Shown here: piece by piece, positions 14,301-26,300 of the stretch
How the letters are laid out: each line of letters starts with the position of its first letter
Numbering within the stretch: the stretch's first letter is position 1
Assembly: GCA_964030785.1 (NCBI GenBank)
Contig: OZ034967.1
Location: 45,568,033-45,632,032, forward strand
Direction of reading: 5' to 3'
Origin: Siderastrea siderea
Lineage: Eukaryota > Cnidaria > Anthozoa > Scleractinia > Rhizangiidae
Length of the DNA stretch: 64,000 nucleotides
Translations under genes and position numbers: made by a program
The notes under the pieces: generated by a model
What the model saw: only the letters and a program-made list of their open reading frames with translations
The model's database searches: none
What the model was told of the DNA's origin: nothing

Positions 14301-17300
14301 AACTACTCAAAATACAAAAATGGCTCCACTGGAAAAGCATAGTTACTGAAATTAAAACATACGTTTTCAAACTTGTTCAAATTGCAAAACTACCCACTGG
14401 CAGTCAATATTCACTTCAATCCACAGGCTCAAGATTGACAAGAAATAGTAACAAAAATGCTTTATGCGAGCTCTTTATCATGCGAAATGATAAACTTGGA
14501 GCAATGACTGGTCGGCAGCTTGTGCTCTAATATTCATTACGAGTGGTTTATACGGGCTAGTTTCTACAGCTATTTCAATTAACGTTGTCGGATTTTAAAG
14601 CCTCGAGCTTATGCGACGAGACCGAAAAGAAGTATGGGTAGCTGAAAATCGTTTGTGACTCGGCTGTAATTTCGCGGTTGTCGCTACCATGGGAGGGGTA
14701 CCATAAACCCTTGCCATAAACACTTGCCTGTGTGATTTATTTTGTGTAGGGGTAAGCCGTAGATAAGTTTGCTAAATTTATTTAATAGATTACACCCATA
14801 GCACCTTGCGGTCTTATCGCGTAGGTTTTCCGACAACGTCAATTGAAATAGCTGTATACGATCCCTAACGATAGCTATCTTTACTAAAACTTAGCGGTCA
14901 TCAGCTATCTATGAATTTAGGCTTCACATAATTCCACTGGTCTATTCAATCGCTTGACTGTTGAATCACTGCCCTCTTGTTTCTATATGTTCGTTACGAT
15001 GGCTGGTCACTTAAGCGATTGAGCGGTCGTAGCCGATCGTATGGAAACCAGCCTAGAATGTGAATACAAACATTACATTTACTGGCCGGTTAGAGGGTTT
15101 TTCAAATACGACTTTTAAGAGATCTAAAACTAAAATGCTAGTAACGTAATTCGCCTCCTTCACAGACGTTCTTTTGGGTCGTCACACGCGAAGGGGAGGA
15201 TTGTGTGACTTGTAATCAAATAATGTTCCTCCGCACTTAAAGTAGGAGCGTTGCGTGACGACCCAACTTATGGCTGCTGAGGAGACTAACACGTTTGTGG
15301 CCTTTCTTATTACTGTTTATATGTCCAGATTTTTCAGTCATAGCTCGCCGACTACGATTCGCTGGCATGATTCGACAAAGAACAGCAACGAACTTGGCCG
15401 GATTTTTTTTTTTTTGTATTAAAGTTAGAGTAATCTTTTTTTTTTCTTTTACTTTTAGATATTGACGTTGACCATCCAGACAAGAAGCTCGTGATAATGT
15501 ACTTGACAAGTTTATATCATGGACTGAGAGAATACTCGCCACAAGGGGGAAGAAAGAGAAGAAAACTAGATGTATGTTTACCAGTTTTTGTTATGCCGCG
15601 CTTGTCATGTTGGGCACGGTTTACCTCTAAATTTTGGCATGTAGGATCATTGAGGGGGTGGGGGGGGGGGGGGTGATCTTTTAGACGCAAAATTGTAGGA
15701 TTGGTGCTGTCATTTTGTAATTCAGTTTATAGTTTAGCGGTGTGGGTTACAGTAAATTGCTTATGTCCTACATTTTGAAGTAGTCTACATTCAAACTATC
15801 ATGAAGAATTAAAAGTGGAGGCGCTGTTGGGGTGCTGTTAGGGAAGCGAATCAGAAAACCTTGGGTAACTTTTACACGCCAGCGATAAGCGCCTCTTGAG
15901 AAACCGTGCCAAAACTCTCAATCCGCCGTTGATCCCATCTGACGACGAAAGCAAACACGTTTAATATCTTTTGCTTTTTTTGTTTAGGATTTAGGAGATC
16001 TTGAAGCATACCGTGCGGCCCTGAAGGATGTCAATACGTACATCTCACAAGTAGAAAATGACGTTTCCACGAAACTTGAAACCACCACTCGTTTTGCCCA
16101 CCCACAAGAGGAGTATAAGACGTCAAAGGTAGAACCTCAACAGCGCTTACTGACGAATTGTGACTTTCAAAGAAAAGGGCAGAAAATTCGATAGCTAGTG
16201 GAATTATTTTATCATATAGACAACTCCTGGATTTATCAGGAGTAGTCGTCACAAAGCATTCTTTTCTTCCATTTACTTGGGCAACCTCTCTTCTAGAGGG
16301 ATAAGGCTTTATCACAGCTTGGCGACTTAAAAAGAAAAGAAATTAACAGAAAAACAACCAGAGCTCGTGAAGTTCGATGTTCAGACTTCGCGTTTATTTT
16401 TCCTTAGTAAAACTGGTTCAATATCATACAACAATACAACTTTGTTTCACGAGTGTTTGATGGCCTTCAAAATTTGTTCAGCGCATTCAACATTCTTTAC
16501 AATCATTTAACATCATTGAACAGGGTGCCAAAACCCGTTTAACTTGCCGAATTGAAAAAAGCCAAGGGGGTTTGAATGGAAATGTTGATTCCGTTTGACC
16601 AATACCTTATGCTGCGATGTTGCTAATTGAAGTTTCACTTGCGAAGAAATTTTTGGCAAACTTTGGACTGTAGTAGCAGCGACGGAAATCATAACAATAA
16701 CAGCAAAAATCTTTTTAGCTCTGACGGAACAACTAAAGATTGTGACGACCAAATCCTCCTCTTCCTCGGCAACAAAGCGTGAAGACGCCAATGATGCAAA
16801 GCTATTGTGGCCTGCCTCGTACCCTGGCGCTTATGTGATCTTTGATAAGAGAGCGAAGGACTACGGGAAGACTTCACTGAGAGCGCGAGGCACTGAGGGC
16901 CCAGGGTGGGGATACTCACGTACATTAGTAACGGGGAGATGCGAAGGCCCTTTCTGGGTTTGAAATTAGCGATCTTTGCCTTTTCTTTGGTGGACTTTTC
17001 TGGGTAGAAAGATTTTGGCGGGACTTTTAATAAAAAGCGCGTGTATCTCAGGGTCTCAATTTTACGTCAAAGAATTGCATCAGCTGTTTCATATATAAAC
17101 TCAGGGTTTGTTTCGTCGGGTTCTTTTCCATACATTTCCCTGTTACTGGGTTGAAAAATATTGTTCGTTATATCGAAGTCTTTGTTTTAGAGGGGTTCGT
17201 TATATCTCGGTTCCATTGTAAAGTGGTTAAGCTCTAAGAAGGCCATCCCTTCAAACTGGTCGACTTCTGGGGCCCGTTTCTCGAAACTCCCGATAACTTT

Positions 17301-20300
17301 CCGGGCCCGAAAACTATTTTAGGTGCACAATACTCTCAAATAGCTATACAATATTTATTGATCTTGAAAGCTAAATTTTAATCTTTATAATTTCGTGAAG
17401 AGTATCGCTAAGTTTGCGCCAATAATTACCATTGGCTGACAAATGAATGAGCTCGAAAAAATATTTACCGGGCCCGGAAAGTTATCGGGAGTTTCGAGAA
17501 ACGGGCCCCTGGTGACTCCGTGCTACAACTTCGTTAATGTACCAAATGAACATCTTGAATTCCTTCGACAGTGCAAGATGGCTTTTATTGCTACGACTTA
17601 CGAGACTGAACATCGCCTTTTTCGTGAAACGGTCATTTAACTACTGAACTTGGAGGCCAAAACCTTTTTTTTTTCTTATCTGAGGACCTCAAGGACGACA
17701 TCACAGACCACCGTGCGGATGTATCAGATGTGATCGAGAAAGGAGAAGCAGTGTTGAAAAGTGGAAAAGCTGACGAGATTCAGTGCACAGAGATAAAAAA
17801 TGAAATTCTGCAGCTTCACGAGAGATGGGAAAAACTGGAAATACTTTCTCAGAGGTTACACAAAAGGTAAAGGAGTATTCGATTTGTTTAATATTCAAAC
17901 CGGCTTATTTAACATGTTATAACTTGTTCAACGTGCCAATTTGTGGTGGCGTTAGACATTACATAATGCAACATTTGTTGAGCAGCAAATGGTGTACGGT
18001 GTTAAACCGTGTATAACTGGCTAAAAATTCCCACAAAAATGTGACCATCTGTTAGCTAATGGCAAGTAACAACAACAACTGCGAAAAGTCCTCCCGCCAA
18101 AGCCGGCGCGGTAGCTCTAAAACAGACTGAATCATGGCGCAGGACCATTGTCTATCGAAACAATAAAAGAACACACTCGTTGATTCCCCTGTTTGAATGC
18201 TTGCACTGAAGGGATGTTGCTAGGGCAACATTTATGGTTTCAAGCCTTCACTGACAGGGTAAAACACTGAAAATTAGCTTTTTACATCTAGTAGTAGTTC
18301 CATAAAGCGGCCTTCACACGTCAAACTAACGTTGTCCAACCCGTGTTGGCAAACTCAAATTAGTGTGTGTGAACGACACAGCAACATGTTGGCAAACTGT
18401 TGGCGAAAATAGAAACAAGTTCTGTTTGTCGCCAACAGTTCGCCAACATGTTGGTGTGTCGTTCACACACACCAATTTGAATTTGCCAACACGACTGAGT
18501 TTGCCAACATTAGTTTGACGTGTGAAGGTTGCTTAAGGCTACAGTTTTAATGAATTTTTTCAATTGTAGGTGCCGTGGAGGTGTTGTGTCTCCAAGAGAG
18601 CAACAAATTGATGTTTACATCGTATGGATCAAGCAAGTGAGGGGTGAGATATCCACGCGAGGACACAGCAATGACCCTGAAGTGATCAAGAAAGAGGTCA
18701 AAGAGCATGAGGTGCGTTGTTCGTTATTCTTGTATTCGAGCTGCTACCCCACAATTCTCCACTCCTGAAACTGCGGGGACTGGGTACGAATATTTGTTGT
18801 AATATATCAAACAAGAGAGAGCGTTTAAAAATTGAACTGTAACCAGGATAAGACATATTAGAAATATAAAAAGCGTTCTCTGGTTAAAAAGTTTAAGAGA
18901 AATATAAGCTTTCGGCTATTATACTATAGCCTTTAACGAATGTAAAAAGAAATGAAAGCGCATGATTGGAAATATATGCAAGGGAGGGTGTGAAAAGATT
19001 AAACACAAGAATACAATAGAAGTGTAAAAAAAGCTAAAAAAGGGACAAAAACGGACAAAATAAGAATTACAATAAGATAGAGTATTGTCTTGGTAGCGGT
19101 TTGGAATTATTGTCTGCGCCGACAGTTTTGGCAGTATGCCAGGATTCTAGTGTTCTTCGAATACGGTAATTGCCTTTGTCTATCACGGTAGCGCCATCAA
19201 AATCAATTGAATGATTGTTTTGCCAAGCATGGTTGGCAATGTTCGAGCCTCTAGTATAATTTTTAAGATTTCGTTGATGTTCCTTTCTTCGGGTTTTAAA
19301 ACATCTGCCAGTTTCTCCTACGTAACTCCAGCAGCAATCAGTACACGGGATTTTGTAAACAACATTGCATTGTAGATCCAGGGGCTGCCTAAACTTAGGA
19401 GAAGGGAATTCTTGTTGCAGGGTTTTAGCTGGTTTGCTTACAACACGGATGTAATTTTTACGAAGTAATCTGGTGAGAGGTTCAGTCAATCCGCGGATAT
19501 AGGGAAGACATGCGAAACCCAGGGATGTGTCAGATGGATCGGCCCATTTGAAGAACATGGACACTAATTCTTCCGGAGGAGGAGTTGTCGGGGCTGACTT
19601 CTTTTTTAAAATGTTGGAAATAACCGTTGGTGGGTAGCCATTGGCTTTCAATGCATTCGTAACGTAACTAGTCTCGCGTGCTTTACCTTCACAAGTGCTA
19701 GGTAGGTTGGCTGCACGGAATAGGAGGGTCGAGGCCGCGCTGACTTTATGTTTAATTTCATGATGAGAAGATATAGACGAAACATGATAGACGAAACAGT
19801 CTATCAAAAACTTCGTTCTACAGACGGTTCTCCGCCTGCCATCCGGGGCTCTATTAAACATCATAAACCAGGATTCCCTCTTCGACCGATTGTATCGAGC
19901 ATCGGGTCTGCCCTTTACAACACATCTAAGTTTCTTTCTGATATCCTATCGCTGATTCAGAACCTCAATGGCTATTCTGTTCTCAACTCTTCACAATTTG
20001 CCAAAGAAATAGCCAATATGGAAATTTCTGACGACGAAGTTATGGTGTCATTCGATGTGGTGTCGCTATTCACAGCTATCCCTGTCCACAAAGCGTGTGT
20101 TTACATTCGCGACAAGCTGAACAATGACAGTACTTTACAATCTAGAACAAGCCTAACTACCGTTGACATCATTTCTTTATTGGACTTCACTCTCTCCAAT
20201 AACTATTTTGTCTACAATAACTGTATATATAAGCAGGTTCACGGTTGTGCTATGGGCAGCCCTGTTAGCCCTATTGTTGCTAATCTTTGCATGGAGGTGG

Positions 20301-23300
20301 TTGAAGAATTAGCCATCAATACCTCTACAGTTACACCAAGGATTTGGAAAAGATATGTTGACGATAGCTTCGTCATCATTAAGAAAGACGCTGTCTCCTC
20401 CTTTCATGACACTTTAAATTCCATTGACCCAAAAATCGCTTTTACTATCGAAGAAGAAAACAATGGCCAAATCTCTTTCTTGGACACCCTGGTTTCCAGG
20501 AAAAATGGTGTTACTGTCATCGACGTTTACCGGAAACCGACACATACTGATAGATATCTGGATTATTCTTCTCATCATGAAATTAAACATAAAGTCAGCG
20601 CGGCCTCGACCCTCCTATTCCGTGCAGCCAACCTACCTAGCACTTGTGAAGGTAAAGCACGCGAGACTAGTTACGTTACGAATGCATTGAAAGCCAATGG
20701 CTACCCACCAACGGTTATTTCCAACATTTTAAAAAAGAAGTCAGCCCCGACAACTCCTCCTCCGGAAGAATTAGTGTCCATGTTCTTCAAATGGGCCGAT
20801 CCATCTGACACATCCCTGGGTTTCGCATGTCTTCCCTATATCCGCGGATTGACTGAACCTCTCACCAGATTACTTCGTAAAAATTACATCCGTGTTGTAA
20901 GCAAACCAGCTAAAACCCTGCAACAAGAATTCCCTTCTCCTAAGTTTAGGCAGCCCCTGGATCTACAATGCAATGTTGTTTACAAAATCCCGTGTGCTGA
21001 TTGCTGCTGGAGTTACGTAGGAGAAACTGGCAGATGTTTTAAAACCCGAAGAAAGGAACATCAACGAAATCTTAAAAATTATACTAGAGGCTCGAACATT
21101 GCCAACCATGCTTGGCAAAACAATCATTCAATTGATTTTGATGGCGCTACCGTGATAGACAAAGGCAATTACCGTATTCGAAGAACACTAGAATCCTGGC
21201 ATACTGCCAAAACTGTCGGCGCAGACAATAATTCCAAACCGCTACCAAGACAATACTCTATCTTATTGTAATTCTTATTTTGTCCCTTTTTTAGCTTTTT
21301 TACACTTCTATTGTATTCTTGTGTTTAATCTTTTCACACCCTCCCCTGCATATATTTCCAATCATGCGCTTTCATTTCTTTTTACATTCGTTAAAGGCTA
21401 TAGTATAATAGCCGAAAGCTTATATTTCTCTTAAACTTTTTAACCAGAGAACGCTTTTTATATTTTTAAGGGAGAGCGTGTTTCTTCAGATTTTCCAATG
21501 GCAAGAAAAGGGTATTAAAAAACGACGCATACCGGAGTTTTTTGGGACGAAATTCGAGCTATTGGATATCCTGATGAAATGCTCTCTCAAGCAAATCACT
21601 AGATTAAGAGAAACCGAAGAAAAAAAGCCAAAAGCTATGCTAATTTGGAAAGACATTTCCAAACCACCATCGCGGTGGTGATTTTCTTTGTTTTAATTTA
21701 ATGAATTACTATTCAAGTTAATAATGAAAAATAAAGCCCGTCAATGGCCTCAAATAGCGTTCAAGATTATTGTAGAGGTTTTAAAAGAGAGAATTTCCGT
21801 TTGTAAACCTTTGTAGTATACTTAAAGATCTGAATGTTACATTTTTAGGGCACCATAGCTCAAATTGAACGAAAACAGCCCGAAATCGAGCGAGTAATGG
21901 AAGAAGTAAACGATTTGTGCCAAGAGCCTTTTCTTGATGAGGAGGACCGCGAGGAACTTCAACAAAAGTTAAACGATTTGCGCACGAACTGGGGCGAGGT
22001 GCGCACTGAGGCTCTACAGAAGGAAACAAAGTGAGTAACCAAGAACAGTGCGCATGCGCTGAGTAGCTGATTTTCGCTGTCCATTTGACTGTGGATGCAC
22101 GCTTGTTTGTTTTCTCTCAAATCTCTTGCAAACATGACAAGCTAATTAAGTGACCTATTCTCGTTAGGTGGTGAAGCCTAGTCTTATAAATAAACGTTGC
22201 CTACTTTGATTTATTTCTAAAATAACATTAGAATGCAATGTTTCTCGACTTCGGATGCCAAATTACTGCTTACGCCAAATTTTAAACTGTTAATGCATGT
22301 CGTTAGATTCTCAATCATAGCTTTTTAGTTCCTGAATTAGGATAATCTTTAGTAATCAATAACAATTGCCTTTTTTTTCTGTTAATAACTAATATTTATT
22401 AATGCCAACTGTTATTATTCGAAGTACCCTAATCTATAAACCTTGCATGCTCAAGTTGTTTATTCAACCTTTGAGGTTTCTTCCTCTAAGTTTCTTTCAG
22501 AAATTATGTCTTTCACTAAATTTTCTACCAACCTTTTTTCACCTAACTCTCAGATTTCAGGCGACAAGACTGGGTATTTCTCGATTTGCTGTCACCGTTT
22601 TGTGCGTAAAAGTTAATTTCCTTTTTGTTTAAATGAATAACAAATAAATGCATTTAGCTGCATGTTGTTGATGTATACCCTTTTTTGCGAGTTGTTTCAG
22701 TCTCGTCTAAACTCATCCAACACTGTTATAAAACTGAACATTTTACAAATTGACGTTACTTACATAACGGATACTGTCTTTGGAAGACCGTGAAAACCAT
22801 ATTGTCACGGTCCGTATTTCGCCTAAAGTGTTTTAATTTTAAAACTGTCGCTCTCTGTCTCTACAACCTACCTGAAACACAGATTTGAACTCGTTTGGGA
22901 GAACTAAAAAGGTTTTTGAAACCTTTCACTTCCTTTTATCTCACAAAAGGCCTTTTCATCGGTACAAATGAGTTCTCGTTGTCTTTGATAATGGACCGCT
23001 GCTTCTCTATGATGTCAACAAAATTCTATAACCTTTAAATATTGATCCTAAAAAGATAACACTAATCCTTAAATTGTTTATTATCTTATCTTTGACTTCA
23101 GTTACAATGTCGGCACACGACTTCGCAAATTTGAATATAAATGATAAAGCGTTCGGAATTCGTAAAGGTCATAACCTTTAGAACATTTACCATACTTTAC
23201 TATTTTTTATTGCAATTTTTTTAATTGCTAGATTTTAAGAGATTTGTCTTTATAAATAGTACATTTCAAAGGGTTCTAACTTAACAGCCTCTGGTATTAA

Positions 23301-26300
23301 AGATAAAACTGTGATACTTTCATGCCTGCCATCTTTGCGGACGCATACTAAATGTAATTTTCTAAGCAGCAGTTTTTCAAAAAATAACTTAACTAAAGCA
23401 TTCTGTGATGTTCTAAATTTCTAAGCATTAGTTTTCTCAAAATAACTTAACTAAAGTGCGCTGTAGAAAAATAAAATTGAAGCAGTTCGCCTCTTTTACG
23501 TGTATTTAATAATCTACTAACGGTTTTTTTTTTGAAATTATGAATATATGATATTCATATATTTGAACTGCGGAATGAAGAAATAAATGTAAAGAAGATC
23601 CTCGCAGTTATTAACGCAACTTATGCAGTTGCGAAAAGAAAGCCTGAAAAAAATCAGGCTTGCCGGGACTCGAACCCTGACCTCTGCGATACCGGTGCAG
23701 CGCTCTAACCAATTGAGCTAACAAGCCAACTGGGAGCTGGTCATTAAATTGGTTCGTAATATACCCGGGGAAGATGAAGATGAAATTATGAATATATGAT
23801 ATTCATATATTTGAACTGCGGAATGAAGAAATAAATGTAAAGAAGATCCTCGCAGTTATTAACGCAACTTATGCAGTTGCGAAAAGAAAGCCTGAAAAAA
23901 ATCAGGCTTGCCGGGACTCGAACCCTGACCTCTGCGATACCGGTGCAGCGCTCTAACCAATTGAGCTAACAAGCCAACTGGGAGCTGGTCATTAAATTGG
24001 TTCGTAATATACCCGGGGAAGATGAAGATGAAATTATGAATATATGATATTCATATATTTGAACTGCGGAATGAAGAAATAAATGTAAAGAAGATCCTCG
24101 CAGTTATTAACGCAACTTATGCAGTTGCGAAAAGAAAGCCTGAAAAAAATCAGTGAGTTTTTTTGCTGTCTTGAGTAAAACCATGAACTTATACGCCCAA
24201 TATTGACAACAACGTCATGTTACGCACTCTTACAGTCTCCAGGACAAGCTGGCCCAGTCCTCCCCAGCTATGGATGATGTTGAGACAGAAGTTCTTGTGC
24301 AACTTGAAGAGAACGATGTTCAATCTACCCCCTCAGTGTTCAGCACGCTAGAAATACAAGTAAGCGTCGCAAAATGAGTTTAATTTCATCGTTTTTCATT
24401 CTGTTCAAAAGACACCCATGGTATGCAGGAAAAATGTTGTAAGTTTACTAAATTAATCTCAAAAGGTTCAAACTTAGCTTTTGCGTCGACTGAAAAACTT
24501 GGAATTTGCATGAGAGCACAGTTAATGTTTTAGTAGCCGAGGGTGTGATTCCATTGCCTTTAGTTACTTTATGCTGATAATCAGTAAACAATATGGCGAG
24601 TAGTGAGCCTTTAGACCTTTCGATGCATTTTGAGAAAAGCGCAAGTCTTCATCTGTGTTACCATTCACGAGCATCTAAACAAACCCAAGACAACACTGGA
24701 AGCCGTGTGACCTGACGCAGGTGTCACATCTTTGGCATCCAACCACCGTCAAATAACCTTAGCAGCTAAAAAGGCAGAGAACTGCTTTTGATAAAAAGCC
24801 AAAGGGTCATTCAACTTTATCTCAGCTCACTTAAAACATCATTATTCTAAACGTCTGCTAGTGACATAGAATCTATTTAAAAATGTCTTTTATGTTTCAG
24901 CCAACAGTTGAAGATGTTGTTGAATCAAAGCCAAGTGTCCACTATTTGATCGATTTGGACGACAGTTCTGCCGTTGATCAAACTGACAGGTGACTTTTTC
25001 CTGTGCATTTTTAAGGCGTGCTAGGTCTTGCAAAAGTTTAAGAGGCTAAGTCACGCATTGTTTAAAAGGCTGGGTTTGCATTATTAACGGGGCCGGCTCG
25101 TGTAAAGTTAATGGGCAAAGTCACGTAAAGCTTGAGAGGTTAAGGAAGGCAAAAGTTAAGAAGCTAGGTCAAGCAAAGATTAAGGAATAAGTCACGCAAT
25201 TAAAGGGGCTATGGGGGTAACCCAAAACTAAAGAAATAGTCATCACCTTATGTCATGCGAAGTCTAGGGGAAAAACGTCTTACTTTGGTATGGTCAAAGC
25301 AAACAGTTCTAACTTTAAAATGTCATTTTCAGTGTTGATAAGGAGGCAGAGAAAGAAGCTAAACTTGCCGAGTTAAAAGAGAAAAGGAATGCCATCATGG
25401 ACGTCTTGAGAAGCTGCTCAGGAAAGTTGGAAAACTTGAGATCCGTAGGAGCACCAAACTATTTGCAAGAGGTTAAGGAACAACAGGACATCGTAGAGGT
25501 AAGCGTGACAATTTTCGAACCAAGTCCACACCAAAAGTGAAATCTAATGAAACCTAATCTGTGTTAGCAAAAATGCAACCTTGAGCACAGATTTCGGTCG
25601 CTTTCCTGGGGACGGAAATCCTTAAAGATGCGTCAAAAGAAATCTTTGTACTCTTCTGGACCGGGCAAGCACTTCTTGAAAGCCCTGAGACATTTCGAAA
25701 CAATTTCGGGTGCGATAATCGATAATTCACACTGTTTCTTGTAAACAAAGAAGGTTCTAAGCATGACACTTTGCTATAAGTTTAACATTTCTTATTTTAA
25801 AGGCGTATTGAAATACCAGCTTTGCAGAATGAGAGGTTCATACTTTTGCAAATGGCTTTTCGGGGCTTTCGAGAAATGCACACCAAGTGAAAACCTTTTC
25901 AGTTAGAAGAGAACGTATCGCGTAACTTGCCTGATAGCGAAAATACTACCTTATAAGACTATGCCTCAATGTCCAGCCTCCAGCCTCCAGAAAATGGTGA
26001 GTTAAGTCTTACTTCTCTGCTTTTCATCTGATTAAGTTCTTATTTTCCAGGAATGTGATGCCGAATTGAAAGCAGGCAAGCCTCTTCTGCAGGAAGCCAT
26101 TTTGTATGGAAGGGAGATGACACAGGACGATCTATTTGATGGAGACGAGAAGGAGGATATCACCCGTGACATGGCACAGCTGCAGGAGCATTATGACGAA
26201 CTCAGGACCTTTATTGACGAGGAGCAAGAGGGGTTTGTGAAGTTATTTTCTTTGCCGTCATTTAGCTCCAGGTAGGAGCCTTGAGTGTCTTAGTTAGTGA

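Larger units (their letters stand above)
18862..21466. mobile_element. Penelope-like element, head-to-head inverted dimer
   Basis: A minus-strand 3' part (18862-19770) and a plus-strand longer copy (19771-21466) are joined head to head. The shared arms, 18862-19770 and 20568-21466, are about 900 bp and nearly identical. The left arm has one extra stretch of about 10 bp near 19050 and a few substitutions. Both outer ends finish in the same ttctctggttaaa-type terminus. Short gagagcgt-containing flanks at about 18820 and 21473 may mark a target duplication. Partial and inverted tandem copies are typical of Penelope-like retroelements. The arms look recent. Confidence 0.85.

Noticed and set aside
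16513..16963. Overlapping open frames of 73-92 codons on both strands in intron 10
   Set aside because: No family signature, no splice support, and they overlap each other; likely chance or old repeat sequence.
19067..19864. The minus-strand 265-codon open frame as a separate gene
   Set aside because: It is the truncated inverted arm of the Penelope-like element, with its first residues read across the junction.
23670..23740. A functional tRNA gene (minus strand, anticodon region GGT)
   Set aside because: T-arm is one base short, position 33 is not U, and it lies in a tandem repeat; it is a tRNA-derived repeat.
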